Positions 20,745 through 32,150 of a stretch of DNA of 64,000 nt are shown here, one piece after another; position 1 is the stretch's first letter, and each line of letters opens with the position of its first letter. The position numbers and the translations under genes were made by a program. Origin of the DNA: Vandiemenella viatica (lineage: Eukaryota; Arthropoda; Insecta; Orthoptera; Morabidae); the NCBI GenBank assembly GCA_031002005.1, contig JARYHS010013631.1, positions 61,811,832-61,875,831 of the forward strand. Reading direction: 5' to 3'. Under the pieces are notes generated by a model. The model was not told the origin of the DNA, did no database searches, and was given only the letters and a program-made list of their open reading frames with translations.

Positions 20745-21174
20745 CGACGAATGTAGCTCTGCGTTCGGAAATAGCCGGGGACGGGTAGCAGTTTCCCGCG
20801 CTGCGATGCTCCACTGTTCTGGCGGGAAGCAGGGTCGTTGACCTAGCGGGCGTCCACGTGGGCTGCGGCGCCACGCGCGCTCGGCCAACAGAGTTCCTTG
20901 ACTTCTCTCCTGCCAGCCTGTAAACACTGCACTCTCTCACACAAATAAACACTCACCTTAACAATGCAAAACGGACTCCATTGCAGCCATAAACAGACTT
21001 TCTCTCCATCAAGGCACCAACACGCATTTTTCCTCTGTCTAGAGCGATGTTTTCTAATTGGACTAAGGCTACTGGGAATCCCAAAACGTATATTTGGAGG
21101 TGGTCAGAGCTCAGAGATGACGTAAGCACGTAGTTCCCGAAACAATCGATTACTAAATGGTACACACTCCTCAC
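20745..21174 (-). other. CpG-rich patch and weak exon candidate
   Basis: 20745-20900 is dense in CG. On the minus strand, an ATG at 21174 opens a frame of 72 codons to 20957, where AAG|GTGAGT is a near-ideal splice donor. The peptide (MRSVYHLVIDCFGNYVLTSS...) has no recognised family. It could be a first exon with a CpG-rich first intron, or coincidence. Confidence 0.2.
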
Positions 21175-21621
21175 CTGCTGACTAATGTTTATCTACCTAT
21201 CACATGAATGTGACGAACAATGTCAAATGTAACGTGTTGATACATTTTCGATATGCTTTTATGAAATTGTATTTAGTTGTTCGTGTGACATAAAAAGCTT
21301 CAACTTTAATATGTAAGTATGTCTAATTTAATCTGCCTGTCACAATACGCACTCATGTTTTCATTGCTGCTCATGGAAAAGAATTCTTATTTAGACGGCA
21401 AACATTGACTGGACCCAGATACAGATAAGTTACTATTTTAAAGTAGCTTGTTGCCTTCAGCAATAGACCCTATTCTTTTTAATGGGGCTGCTGTGTCTCT
21501 AACTTATAAATGTTTCTCCCCAGCTTCTTGAAAACGTTCAGTCTTGTCACCCAGTTCCTGAATAAGTTTTCAGGAAGTGAGCAGTATATACAAACGACAA
21601 TCCTGCAACGGTAGATAGATT

Positions 21622-22274
21622 TCCTACTATATGACAAAATTTTATTTTAGTAAAAATCTCACCGTTTTCGAGATATTGATTTTTTTTTCAATATTTTTTC
21701 TAAACATGTGACTTTGTTTAGTTTATTCCAAGCCATTTCTACAAATTAAGACTTTTTGAACACTGGTTTTTTTAAATTTACAAAAGGATGTTTGAGCCAT
21801 CTGAAACAATGTTCTTTTTTTCTTAAAAAACCTTTTAAAAATCTTAAATGGTAAAATTATTTTACACTTCTTTTATAAATGCAGTACTTGCATGATAACT
21901 TCAGTTCGATATTTTATTTTAATAAAATCCAAAATACCCAACCTTCGAGATTTATTACAACCATAAAAACATAATTTTAAAAGGAATGTTAAACAATTAA
22001 ACCATTTTAAAATTGAGAATAACGAAGCAACTTTTTTAAATGTAATTGGCACGATCCGCTTAGTACATTTTTTTTACCCCACAGCCTGCCAAAGTCAGCC
22101 GTTTGAATAAATTTGTATACACTTTTTATATAAGAATTTTATAAGGGGATCAAAAAGTCTTAATTTGTAGAATTGGCATGGAATAAACTAAACAAAGACA
22201 CAGGTCTCGAAAAAAATCAATATCTCGAAAATGTTGAGACTTTTACTAAAATAAAATTTTGTCGTATAGTGGGA
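21622..22274. repeat. Foldback element with about 130-bp inverted arms
   Basis: The left arm (21622-21755) and right arm (22148-22274) are reverse complements. They share gacaaaattttattttagta, ttttcgagatattgattttt, tttgtttagtttattcca and ctacaaattaagactttttg. The arms appear about 90 percent alike by eye. About 390 bp of AT-rich non-coding sequence lies between them. The superfamily is unassigned. Confidence 0.8.
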
Positions 22275-22379
22275 CATGATGTGACCGCTATTAGTCTGAA
22301 GTTACATAAGTCATCTGACAGGAAGATGTAAACATCCAGATTTCGATAACAGCGCAGAAGAAACGTTTTCTGGCGTGAT

Positions 22380-22860
22380 TATGGCCACACGACATGAATT
22401 AACATACCTTGAACGCGGAATGGCAGTCGGAGCCTGAAGCCTGGGACACTCCATTTAGAACATTATTCGCGAATTCAACATTCCTCGATCCAAAACGTCA
22501 GGAGTGTGCCGTGTATATGTTACTTCCAGTATTACCTGCCGTCACGGACAACACAGTGGTCGACCACGACTACTTACTTAATGACCGAGATCAGCGACGT
22601 CTGCGTCGAGATGTCAGTGTTGACAGACAGGCGTCACTGCGTCAGAGAACACCAACACACAATGTAGGATGTACGACAAACGTATCCGTGCGAAAAGTGA
22701 AAATGTGGTGTTGGTGGGATATGGCAGCAGAATACGACGCGAGTGTCTGTTACATAATCGCCTTTGGCAGCATCGCCTCTCCCAGACTCATGAACATATC
22801 GCTTGAGCTCAAGATGGATGGTTGCGTTGTCACATGAGTTACAACTGCAGTTGATAAAAA
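22380..22860 (+). pseudogene. Tc1-like transposase relic
   Basis: Frame-shifted translation contains TLERGMAVGA, SLGHSI and IREFNIPRSKTSGVCRVYV, then GRPRLLT and a following RRLRRDVSVDRQASLRQRTP. These match the N-terminal helix-turn-helix and linker of Tc1-type transposases. The catalytic domain is barely recognisable after 22700. It is much older than the intact Tc1 at 5954-7375. Confidence 0.6.
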
Positions 22861-23050
22861 CGTCCTGCATCGGCAATCCTTTCGCAATGGTCGACGGCTG
22901 TAGAGCAAGCATGGATGAATTTTTCTTTAGGAGACTTCCAAAAACTTGTCACTGCACTTCTTCAGGCAAAAGGTGGTGACACATCCATGCCCGCCGCTAG
23001 CTGTTTTGAACGTCCTTGTGTAATACCGATTATGCCGCTGCCTGTTTAAC

Positions 23051-23165
23051 CACAGGTTCCTAACTATAGGTAAGTGACTTATATTACGTGATTGATCGCT
23101 CGACTTGCCGCCCCCTGGACGTGCCGCTTACGACGGGGCTGGACACACCACGTTAGGAACTTTCC
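23051..23165. repeat. Small inverted-repeat element
   Basis: CAGGTTCCTAAC at the left and GTTAGGAACTTTCCTG at the right face each other 115 bp apart, with a CpG-rich interior. It may be a tiny MITE. No target duplication was identified. Confidence 0.35.
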
Positions 23166-23952
23166 TGTAACTTTTGGCACTTCAGTGTAATTTGATGGTA
23201 AGTTCTTGGCTCGACCACGTATCGTTATTGTTGCAATGACAAACAAATTTAAAGACTATCGAAATGAACTTATATTTGTGACGATAGCCAAAATTGTATT
23301 TCTTAGTTTGCGATCGAGGTCGAGTATTTTTCAGATCAGCTAGGTGTACTTCCGATCTTTAATCTGACAACACGCTGATTCTGGTGATCGTTGTTGCTGT
23401 GTTCTTTCTGCAGGTCCTCCTATGAGTGTTCGTGCTTTATTTCCGAATTTTGTCAACCGCAGACCGGGTATCTATCTAGGTTTGCCAACCATACTTTATT
23501 ATAAAGTATCATACTTTATTTTTCGTCCTTAAACTTTTTCATGCTAATAAAGTATGCCAAAATACATCGAGTAAAGTAAATTATATATGGAACGGAACGC
23601 TCTTATGCTAGTTTCACACCCAGCTGCCTATCAACCGGGAATTGTTTGTCCTTTGACCAGTGTACTTACCGCATGGTAGCTGAGGCAAGTGCGAACCATC
23701 CATATTGTGGTATTCGTGTCAACTTGTGTCTGTTCGCTATTATTTCTAAACGGAACGGTGGATGTCAATTATATATTAGCGAAGAATTCGCGTATTTTTC
23801 TTCTTCGTTGTTTTGAGGTTGGAGTTTTCAACAGCATTATTTTTCTTTAACATTGTTTAAAATGGTAACCAATTTAGATTCTGTTTATTACACTGATACA
23901 ACAGTAACTTAAAAAAGTGAAGAAACCTAAACAATTACAAAAATAAGGCGAT

Positions 23953-24138
23953 TTGTGGGAGAAAAGATATAACTGGATGAGAAGAGATCCTCAAAATAAA
24001 TTCTTTGTGAAATTCAATATCTGTGCTGTTTTTACCATTACATCAGCTGACATTGGACAAGTAAGTCAGTTATTAATCATTAACCATCATGAAGTAGCGT
24101 TACCCGAACAGCCAAAAGATTTAAACATGAGTTTTTAA
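23953..24138 (+). pseudogene. BED-like zinc-finger remnant of a transposase
   Basis: WEKRYNWMRRDPQNKFFVKF is followed by NICAVFTITSADIGQV and a downstream His pair (INHHE). This resembles the BED-finger leader of hAT-type transposases (aromatic pair, C..C, H). The first expected Cys is replaced (KFNIC rather than KCNIC) and no catalytic region follows. Confidence 0.45.
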
Positions 24139-24775
24139 TTAATTAATTTATTTATGATTTTACTTTTAGAATGTGGTAGCAGCAATAACACGAAAATATC
24201 TAAGGCAATAAATATCTAAATTAACAAAAATCTTGTTTTTCAGATGTTTTTTATTTTCCTCTTCCTAAGACAAGTATAGGCACTTTATTATTATTTTTTT
24301 CCCCCCTAAAAGCGTTGGCAACCCTCCGAGAATCAGTAAAGGTCTTCGGCCAATTGTTTCTCATATTTCCCTTGTTATTATCCTCTATTCATGGTATATT
24401 ATCAGCTTGAGACTACTTTTGGCTAATTACCCTGTAGTTATTTCAGCTTATTGATCCCTCTTTTTGTGAATTATCTCTACTTTAAGTTTCTTAAAGAAAT
24501 AATTATTGTGTTTCCATTAAACTTGGAGAATATGATTAATCGATGAGTATTATAAAACCAACTTCCTTTCGACTAACATTAGTTGGTCAATAGAAAGAAC
24601 GGAAGGAATTGTTAAAAAAATAAAAAAATGCGAAGTTTGATGGCAGTTATCTTCCCATTAAAGTGGCAAGCGTTTCCTCGTTGTTTCTATGAAATGATTT
24701 TGTGGTGTTTCTGCCGTCTCAATAGTCACTATTGCTCTCTTTGAGCACCGTATTCCTGCGGCAATATATTATTTT

Positions 24776-24776
<1 letters not shown>

Positions 24777-24832
<56 letters not shown>
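24777..24832 (+). repeat. 56-nt poly(A) tract
   Basis: Uninterrupted A run inside hAT-2. No SINE body is recognisable immediately upstream, so its origin is unclear. Confidence 0.9.
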
Positions 24833-24834
<2 letters not shown>

Positions 24835-25985
24835 TTTTAAACTCTTACTATGCTACAGCCTCGAGGATTTTAATTAGCTATGCTAAATTTCGTGTACTCA
24901 TTCCTGTATCCAACAGGCCTGTTGCAAAGTATATATACAAATATAATATGTTACAGCGTTAGGATTTTGGAGTAGGCCTACTTTATTTGTTGTAAACGGG
25001 TTCTTGGAACTTTTTTTCTCGCCGGTCTTGTGATTCCTGTTGTTGCTACATTACGTGTATCTTATGTACTTATCAGTAGTCCGTCACTATTTCGAGACAT
25101 ATGGAATTAATCAATTTTTAACGTACTCATCAATTGATGACAGCATTTACATTTTAGTGCAGAGAAAGCTAGGATGTTCGAAGCAGTTAGCTGTGTTTGT
25201 AAGTTGGACCAGCGGTGTTACATTAAACTGATTAGTGCAGTATACGAAGAATGTGAGCATTCCATGAAGCTATATACTTTTAATTTTTAATTCTGAAAGA
25301 TTTTTGCAATTGATCTCCGCAATATCAGATGTGTATATTATGTGTTGTGCAGCCAGACAACTAGATCATTATTCACATGATATCCACTTCAACAATACTT
25401 ACGTTGTTGAATTCACCAACTGGCAATTTTTAATTTAGTTACTAGTTCATGATTTCCTAACATATTCACAGGTATGGTTTAATAACGTTAGTTTTTATTT
25501 ATTGTTATGGTTAGGCCTTACATTGCTGCTTTCGTCTTGACACAGAGTATTATGCAAACGAAATAATGACGTTCGTGCTTCTTTCCGCAACACATGGATA
25601 CGCTGGTGCAAAATATACTGCAACTTTTTTTTTTTTTAATATATATACGAAAATTACAATGAAAACTTTCTCTGTTAAATTTCATGGGCCTTATGTTCCG
25701 TCGTAAGAAAACAAGTTCTTATTTTCTTGTTGCTAATATTTTAGTCCTGTCTCAGAGTGACATTGTTACATACTATTCCGGAAACATCAGAAGAATGCTA
25801 TTACTAAAAGGTACATATCACCTACGTGAAGTAGTTAATTTCTGAGTACATCAAAAGTTTTTGAGGATACGGTACTTGTTACGTCGTGCCGGCTACGGTT
25901 TATCCGTTGTATGTTCTCATGATAAAAAATGTCTGGGTAATTACTTGTTTGAAGGCATGAAGTGTGAATATCAGTTGCTCAATTT

Positions 25986-26155
25986 GGCAGTGTTAGGGAG
26001 ATGTCTCACAGTCTTTCATTTACTGGAGAGGTTTATGATGGGATGCACTAAGGAACTGAGCAACAAAAGCTTGGTCAGAACATTGCTTGAGTATGGTGGG
26101 TAGAGCACAAAAGTTGGAGGGCGAGAAAAGCAGTGCAGCTAGAGTCTATCCGCAA
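25986..26155 (+). pseudogene. LINE family L-A, copy 4 (scrap)
   Basis: FHLLERFMMGCTKEL and SNKSLVRTLLEYGG correspond to the C-terminal RT region of the L-A family, then decay near 26155. Short internal fragment. Confidence 0.65.
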
Positions 26156-26520
26156 ACATTACTGGGTACTGCATGTGAAAATGAAGCAGCCAGCAATAAT
26201 TTATGAAATTTAAAATGTTATGTAAGTATACCCCTACTTTGCGAGAAAACGACAGGATTGTAAAGAATTACTATTTGACGGAAAGGATTCTCTCACTGAT
26301 CGTAGTTAACCGCTCATATTAGCTTAACCTAGCTTCATTCAGCGTTTATTAATATCACTCGCATCTAGGTTTTCCAACTTTTTTGTAAGAAAGTAAGGTA
26401 TATTTATATTTGGAAGATGAAAATGAAAAGTAAATGAATTTTTTTTTTAATTTTTGGTGTTAACTGTCTTAAATACATATTTCTCGTGCTTATGGAACTA
26501 GCTATCAATTCCTGGTTGCC

Positions 26521-26763
26521 GACCCCGGCAGCGTAGGGGTAGCGTGCTTGCTTCGCGTTGCAGGGGTCGCTGGTTCGAGTCCGGCCGAGGGCATGGGTGG
26601 TTTAAATTAAGTGTTGTGTTCGTCTTGTGTCGTCCTTACAAAAGAGAGAAAACAATCACACTTGAATGAAATCTATACACTGTAAAAACGAAAAAACACA
26701 TTGAGCTGGCTGAATGACTAACGTGGCCGAATGCCATTTTAAACAAAACAAAAAAAAAAAAAA
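26521..26763 (+). mobile_element. SINE-B copy 1
   Basis: tRNA-derived SINE. The head gaccccggcagcgtaggggt contains box A-like sequence and ggttcgagtccggcc is box B. The body has tgttcgtcttgtgtcgtcct and gtggccgaatgccatttt, ending in an A-rich tail. Flanked by tcctggttgcc (26510-26520) and tcctggtttcc (26764-26774), an 11-bp target duplication with one mismatch. Confidence 0.85.
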
Positions 26764-26963
26764 TCCTGGTTTCCTTTTAAAATGTTATAGATGCTACCAC
26801 ATCTTAAACCTTGATTTGTAAATAAAGTAACAAAGACATTCCGTTCCATACATTTTTTTATTTATTTTTTGCCAGAATTTTCTTGTAATTTTTTGGAACA
26901 GTAAAGTATGTGGCCGAAAAATAAAATATGATACTTTCTAATAAAGTATGGTTGGCAACCCTG

Positions 26964-28170
26964 CTCGTATCTGTGAATGTTCTTACATTCCTCCATTATG
27001 ACAATAGTTGTTCTCATTGCGTAGATATTTCCCTTAAACAGATCCTAATTCAATGCATAACACTACTGCAACAGTTCTGTGTTTTCATACCAAGTTTGTG
27101 TAATATATTATTGTTTGTGTTGAATTTCCCTTCAAGTACCTGACCGTTACTGATGTATAAATTACAATCATTGATTGAAAATTAAGTAGTTGGCTGAAAA
27201 AAATTACTTTCCAATTTATTTAATAGAAAACTGATTATTTTTCTCCAGAAAGAAATTTCCACTTGACATTCCTAATTCAATGTGGGGGAGCCATTTCTTT
27301 CCCGAATAAAGCTTTTTTCGCATATGTAAAATTACTTCAAGTTTAGATTTAACGACTTTCACATATCCCAGAATTACAGTAATCGAGGAGAACAGAATGA
27401 CGTCTTCAGTATAAGCCTCATTAATAGACTTGTAATGGTAGTCATCCTTAAGCTTCCATTTTTAAAACGAACGCAATCCATATGGCAATGACCAATATAC
27501 ATTTTTCCAAATTTTCCTGTTGTTATTGATAGGGTTCAGGTTGGAATTTAAAAAAAAAAAAAAAAAAAAAAAGAAGCGGAAAGGTGGCTCTCCACGGAAA
27601 TGTGGGTAAACATTGGCAAAAATGTTTTTTTTTATTTTCCCTTGTGATAAACATTCTGGAATTTATTTGAGGAATTTCTATACTTTTCCTTGTATGAAGC
27701 AACACAAATTTTATCATGCTATTTAACCTCCTAAAAAAATTTCCCCGCAGACAGATAAAATTATTTCACACTAAAATTTAAACTGCCGTGGGCAGGAACA
27801 CGTTCATGGCACAAGTGCGATGAATCGATCTTTGTTAGGTAGGGACCCCAAAATTTCGATTTTTTGAAGAAACGCAAAATACAGTAAACTTTTGTTGGGA
27901 TCAAAGCCTAAAAGGTTTTTTCTTTCTAGATTTTATGTTGATTTTTACAATAAGAGGGAATTTTTAAAATCAAAGCGGTGGCTCACTTTCTGAAAATCGA
28001 GTAACGGGTTGTAAAAATTACGTTTTTTATTCGAACTTCGAGAGAAACCTTTTTGTGATTCGTTTTGCCGAACTCTGTTGCCATTTTCATTATTGTTATT
28101 TATAGGCTCTAACACCTGCGAACAAGCGTCCGGTAGTGGGAGGACATGTGGCCTACCTGTGATAGAACCG
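26964..28170. other. No supported feature
   Basis: AT-rich DNA with a 23-A run near 27550-27572. No gene or element was recognised. Confidence 0.45.
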
Positions 28171-28179
28171 AAGGAATGT

Positions 28180-28500
28180 TGTGTTGCCATCTGTCTGCGA
28201 AATGGGTAACTATGTTCTGGGGACCGTCCCAGCGTTCGTCTTGATGATCACGGAAAACTACCTAGAAATTACAATCAGGAGGCCGCGCAGGTACGAGGGG
28301 TGCAGGCCTCGATCATGGTCCCGTTGTACCTCCCCGACCCAGTGTGATGGCGCCTTAACGCGCACAGTCACACTGCCTTTATATACGAAACAAGGAAATT
28401 ATTTTTGTCACTTGACAATAGTGGCAGAGAATATGACCGAAACGTCGTACTAAAAAAAACATTCTCACTCTGCTAGTTTCCCGAGAACATTTCATCTAAG
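28180..28500 (+). repeat. Unclassified dispersed repeat R1, copy 1
   Basis: The end of this stretch (gaccgaaacgtcgtac, then ctgctagtttcccgagaaca) matches 54680-54745 (gccgaaatatcgtgtg, then cggctagtcacccgagaaca). Both carry a GATGGCGCC block upstream. The middle (ggaaaactacctagaaatta then caatcagg) also resembles gggaaaccgcctacaaatag then caatcag at 46207-46233, so short pieces may belong to a wider family. Confidence 0.45.
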
Positions 28501-29400
28501 GACATTTTTTGTTAGCTCCAAACTTTGGGAGGCTATGTCAAGCTGCAGTTTAAAATACAAAAGACAATTTTATAATTTGTTATAGTCTTAAAATCTGAGA
28601 AGGAAATTTGGGGAACTTTCCTTATAAGCAACTGGAATAAGTTAACAAATGAGATGTTTAAAGTAAAAATGTGCATAAATACGACTAAACCCGAAAAAAA
28701 ATTGCTACAAGGGATAAACTTCACTGCAGTTGACAATATTAATAGAAAATTGCTTGCTTAAATTCATTAAATCAAAATTTTATATTTATAAGATTATATT
28801 TTATCATACAATTCTAGTGAAGATCTAAGACGATAAAAATTTATTAGAAGTCGTTTATCAATAAATTTTGTTTTTACATTTCATACCAGTGCATTCTCAA
28901 GGGATTGTAAACGCTTTAGATAGTTAAAACAAAATTTGTGTAAGAGTAGTTGGTGAAAAATGGTCCCAAATAAGGCTATAGCACAGGCCATAAAGTGAAT
29001 GGCGAACGGAGCTGTGTTGTGGTGGTTGACCTGGTAGCCGCCTCAGTTTTGGCGGCCTGGGTTTGGCGTCGCGATCAATACTGCCCGAAATAACACGCCG
29101 TCGCCATGGCAACGGGCAAAATAGCCAGAGCGCGCTAGCTTCTCGGCTATCAGTCTTCCTTCTGGGAGGCGAGCTCCAATTACAACGCAGACCATTAAAA
29201 ATACGGCTGAGAGATATGCGAGTTTGAGATACACACAATTAGTCGAGCGGTTAATTCTTACTGACATATTAGATAACAATACCTTCCAAGCAACAGCCTA
29301 TCAGACTGATATTACGTTTACAGGTCATTTAGTGGAAAACCATTATAATGTTACCATACTCTGAATTTTAATGCGTAGCAGTCCTATTAAACTTTTATAA
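28501..29400. other. Mostly unassigned; CpG-rich patch at 29030-29170
   Basis: Minus-strand frames through the CpG-rich patch are open for 78-104 codons, but no family is recognised. Confidence 0.3.
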
Positions 29401-29403
29401 TCG

Positions 29404-29700
29404 CAGATTGACCCGGTGGTCAAATGAACCGAGTCAGGGAAGTGCGATATCGCCTGTCATTCGGCAGGATGGGGGATCAAATACCCGTCCGGCCATTCTG
29501 ACTGCGGTTTTCCATAGTTTTATGCAGTCCCTCCAGGCAGATGTCGGGATGGTTCCTTTTATAGGCAAGGCTGAATTCCTTTGCGCTCACTTTCCTAAGA
29601 TTGTCTGAAAAGAGTCCAAGAGACCCTACAATAGCCCGCCTTCCAGGTTTCACCTGGGAAGAATAAAATTTGTAAAGAAAAAAAAAAAAATAAAAAAAAT
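29404..29700 (+). mobile_element. SINE-A-related copy, diverged
   Basis: ggatcaaatacccgtccggc (box B) is followed by cggttttccatagttttatg, ccctccaggcagatgtcggg, atggttccttttataggcaa and ggctgaattcc. This is the order of the SINE-A body, but the 3' part differs. Ends in A-rich sequence near 29680-29700. Confidence 0.65.
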
Positions 29701-30950
29701 TGCAAAATCACACCATTTTTTCCCAAAGGTTTTCAAGAAGCAATACATAGCAAAAATTATAGATTACTGCTAGCATTATTCAGAGCGACTCTTCGAGTAA
29801 TGAAAGAACAGAATTTTATACGCAAAGAACTCCAAAAAATGACCCAAACCGTTTGTAACAGTTAAAAACTGACTTGAAACTAATTTTTAATAAACGAAAA
29901 TAATCTTAAGTGAAATTATAAAGAATTATCAAGCTTTTAACATTACTCTGAGTAAAATAAACAATGAATCTCCAGTCTTACAAAATAAACAATTTTTATA
30001 AATCTAAACCACGTTCAGATACGATCGTTGACGCAAGCACAACGTAACATATAAGTGTCCCTTAAATAAAATGTCATCAATTGAGCACAGCTATAAAGTT
30101 TGACGTATTCATTCAAAGCAGTTTCACATAATATAGTTAGACGTTTTCGGGTCCCGTGCATAATTTAAACAAATTTTTGCTCGTGTTTATAATATTGTTT
30201 TGAAATTTGATTGTAGACAGTCAAGGAAGGTTTTTAGGGATGTTATTACTGTAAATCTAGGTGTTAATGGATGAAAAACTTCCTTTTGTGGTCTGCGTTG
30301 ATAGATGCGCTGGCTGGAACAGGTAAATTCGCCAGTATCAGACGCGTCGTTGCAGAAGGTGACCACTACTTGTCGCATCAACAAACTCAAGACAAGCCAC
30401 CGCCTCAGTTGGGTCGGCCATAGGGTTTCAGTGTTTTGAGTGCGATGCGGTTAAACTTTGAGGACAGAACAACAGCTTACGTCGGTACATTCCACGAGGA
30501 TACACTTCCACAGTCTGTTAATTTTAGGGATACAAGAATGTTTTGACAATTTGTTTTTCAATCTTTCAGCCTTAAAGTTTCAGTTTGGTCTAGTTAGTTA
30601 ATTCAAAATTCAGCTGGAGAATCATTTGAAAAATAAATGTGTTACTAAGATACGTGGGGGTAACACAAACACTTCCCTGTCTGACTGATATGGACTCTAT
30701 GTATGGTTGGAACTTATGAATAAATGTGAATTGCAGAAAGGTGATAGTAACAAATCCCTCGATCGTATTATTTTCCTTGATGTAATTGGAACCGTTATTT
30801 ACAGGGTCTTCATTTATAATTCCGCCGTTAAACATAGTAGAATGGGGGCTATAGTCAATGTCGAAAACAAAGAAGAAGTATGCTTTGTCTGTAAGTTTTT
30901 GGATTTTCACTTAAAATCGCTATAAACGGACACAAATTTCCCATATATAG
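29701..30950. other. No supported feature
   Basis: AT-rich sequence without recognised elements, up to the Helitron 3' end at 30955. Confidence 0.4.
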
Positions 30951-30954
30951 ATTA

Positions 30955-32150
30955 CTAGAACAGTAACCGGCGCTTCCCGGTCTAATCAGGATTAATTTAC
31001 CCTTACGCCATTTTTATATTTCTGAAGTGAATCATGTGTAACATATTTCATTAATTTGACACCCCAACATTGATACACCCGAATAGATCCCAGATTGGGG
31101 TGAACTAGATGCTGTGATACGAAATGTCAGTTTAAATTTTGGTCCATGCTAAATTTCAACCTAATCACATCAGTTAAAATTGCTGCTCGATAGTCAAAAC
31201 ATGTACCAACCGCGCATCAATACATACCGCATACATAAATTGGTATCAGTAATATATTTGTTCCAGCATCACAGAGAAAATAGAATTTTTGATAGATTTT
31301 TACAACTTGAAAGCTTGGGGTTCAAGTTAAAATCTGACATACCTGTTGAGATATTAGGGCACATGTATTTTATCAATATTCTGGCATCATTTAAGAACAG
31401 CTGAATCGATTTTGACGGGATTTCGGGATTTAAAACTGTGGGTTTCTATAAAGAACATTGTAAATGAATGTGGGTGGGTGGTAAAGGGGGAAAGCGGTTG
31501 CGTTTTTGTAAACAAAATGCAGACAGTATTTTCTGTTTGATTTAAAACATACGTTGGAAACTTTCATCGGATAAAAGCTGTAGGTATTTATAAAGAACAT
31601 TGGCGGATAGTATTTTTCTCTCTGTTTTAAAGTATAAGTGAGCAAAGTTCCATCGAAATCGAATAAAAGCTGTAGTTTTGTATGAAGAACTTTTGCAAAA
31701 ATTAGATGCGGCTAAGGGGGTTTGTAAACAGAATGTAGACAACATGTTTCTCCTTGTTTTAAAGTATACATGTGCAGTGTTCCAGCGAAACATAATAAAA
31801 AGATGCGAGTTTCTATGAAGATCATTCGAAATTAAGAGGGACGGGAATAAAGTGGAAAGGGATTGGGCTTTTGCAAACCAAATGTAGACAGTGTTTTTCT
31901 GTTTGTATTAGAGTATACGTGTGCGAAGTTCCTTCAAAATCGGATAGAAACTGTAGCTTTGTATAAAGAAAGTGACAAAAATAAAGTCCATGGAAAGGGG
32001 GAGAGCGGATGGGTTTCTGTAAACCAAAAGCAGACAGTATTTTTTTGTTTGTTTTAAAGTATACGCGTGCAAACTTCCTTGGACTTTTATCATGAATCTT
32101 CTCCATAAAAAAATGCATGTGTGTTGGTGAAACGGCGTCGACGTCTATAT
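30955..32150 (-). mobile_element. Minus-strand Helitron with tandem array (copy X)
   Basis: Read on the minus strand, the 3' end is gcgccggttactgttCTAG followed by T (CTAG at 30955-30958). From about 31500 it holds a degenerate tandem array. Units at about 31502, 31603, 31720, 31869 and 32014 each contain the reverse complement of the module found once near the 5' end of Helitrons 1 and 2. In plus-strand order these are gtagacagtatttttctgtt, then tttaaagtatacgtgtgcaa, then agttccatcgaaatcggata. The unit period is about 100-150 bp. The 5' end is not found. Homologous to 33853-35562. Confidence 0.65.

Larger units (their letters stand above)
23477..26963 (+). mobile_element. hAT-like element (hAT-2) with long inverted ends
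   Basis: The left end GGTTTGCCAACCATACTTTA continues into TTATAAAGTATCATACTTTA. The right end is its inverse (taataaagtatggttggcaaccctg), with about 45 bp matching. The interior includes a zinc-finger-like coding remnant (23953-24138), a LINE scrap (25986-26155) and a complete SINE-B (26521-26763). The target duplication is unclear. GTATCT occurs near both ends. Confidence 0.65.

Noticed and set aside
29043..29279. Short membrane protein on the minus strand
   Set aside because: One hydrophobic stretch in a CpG-rich patch, with two competing frames and no recognised family.
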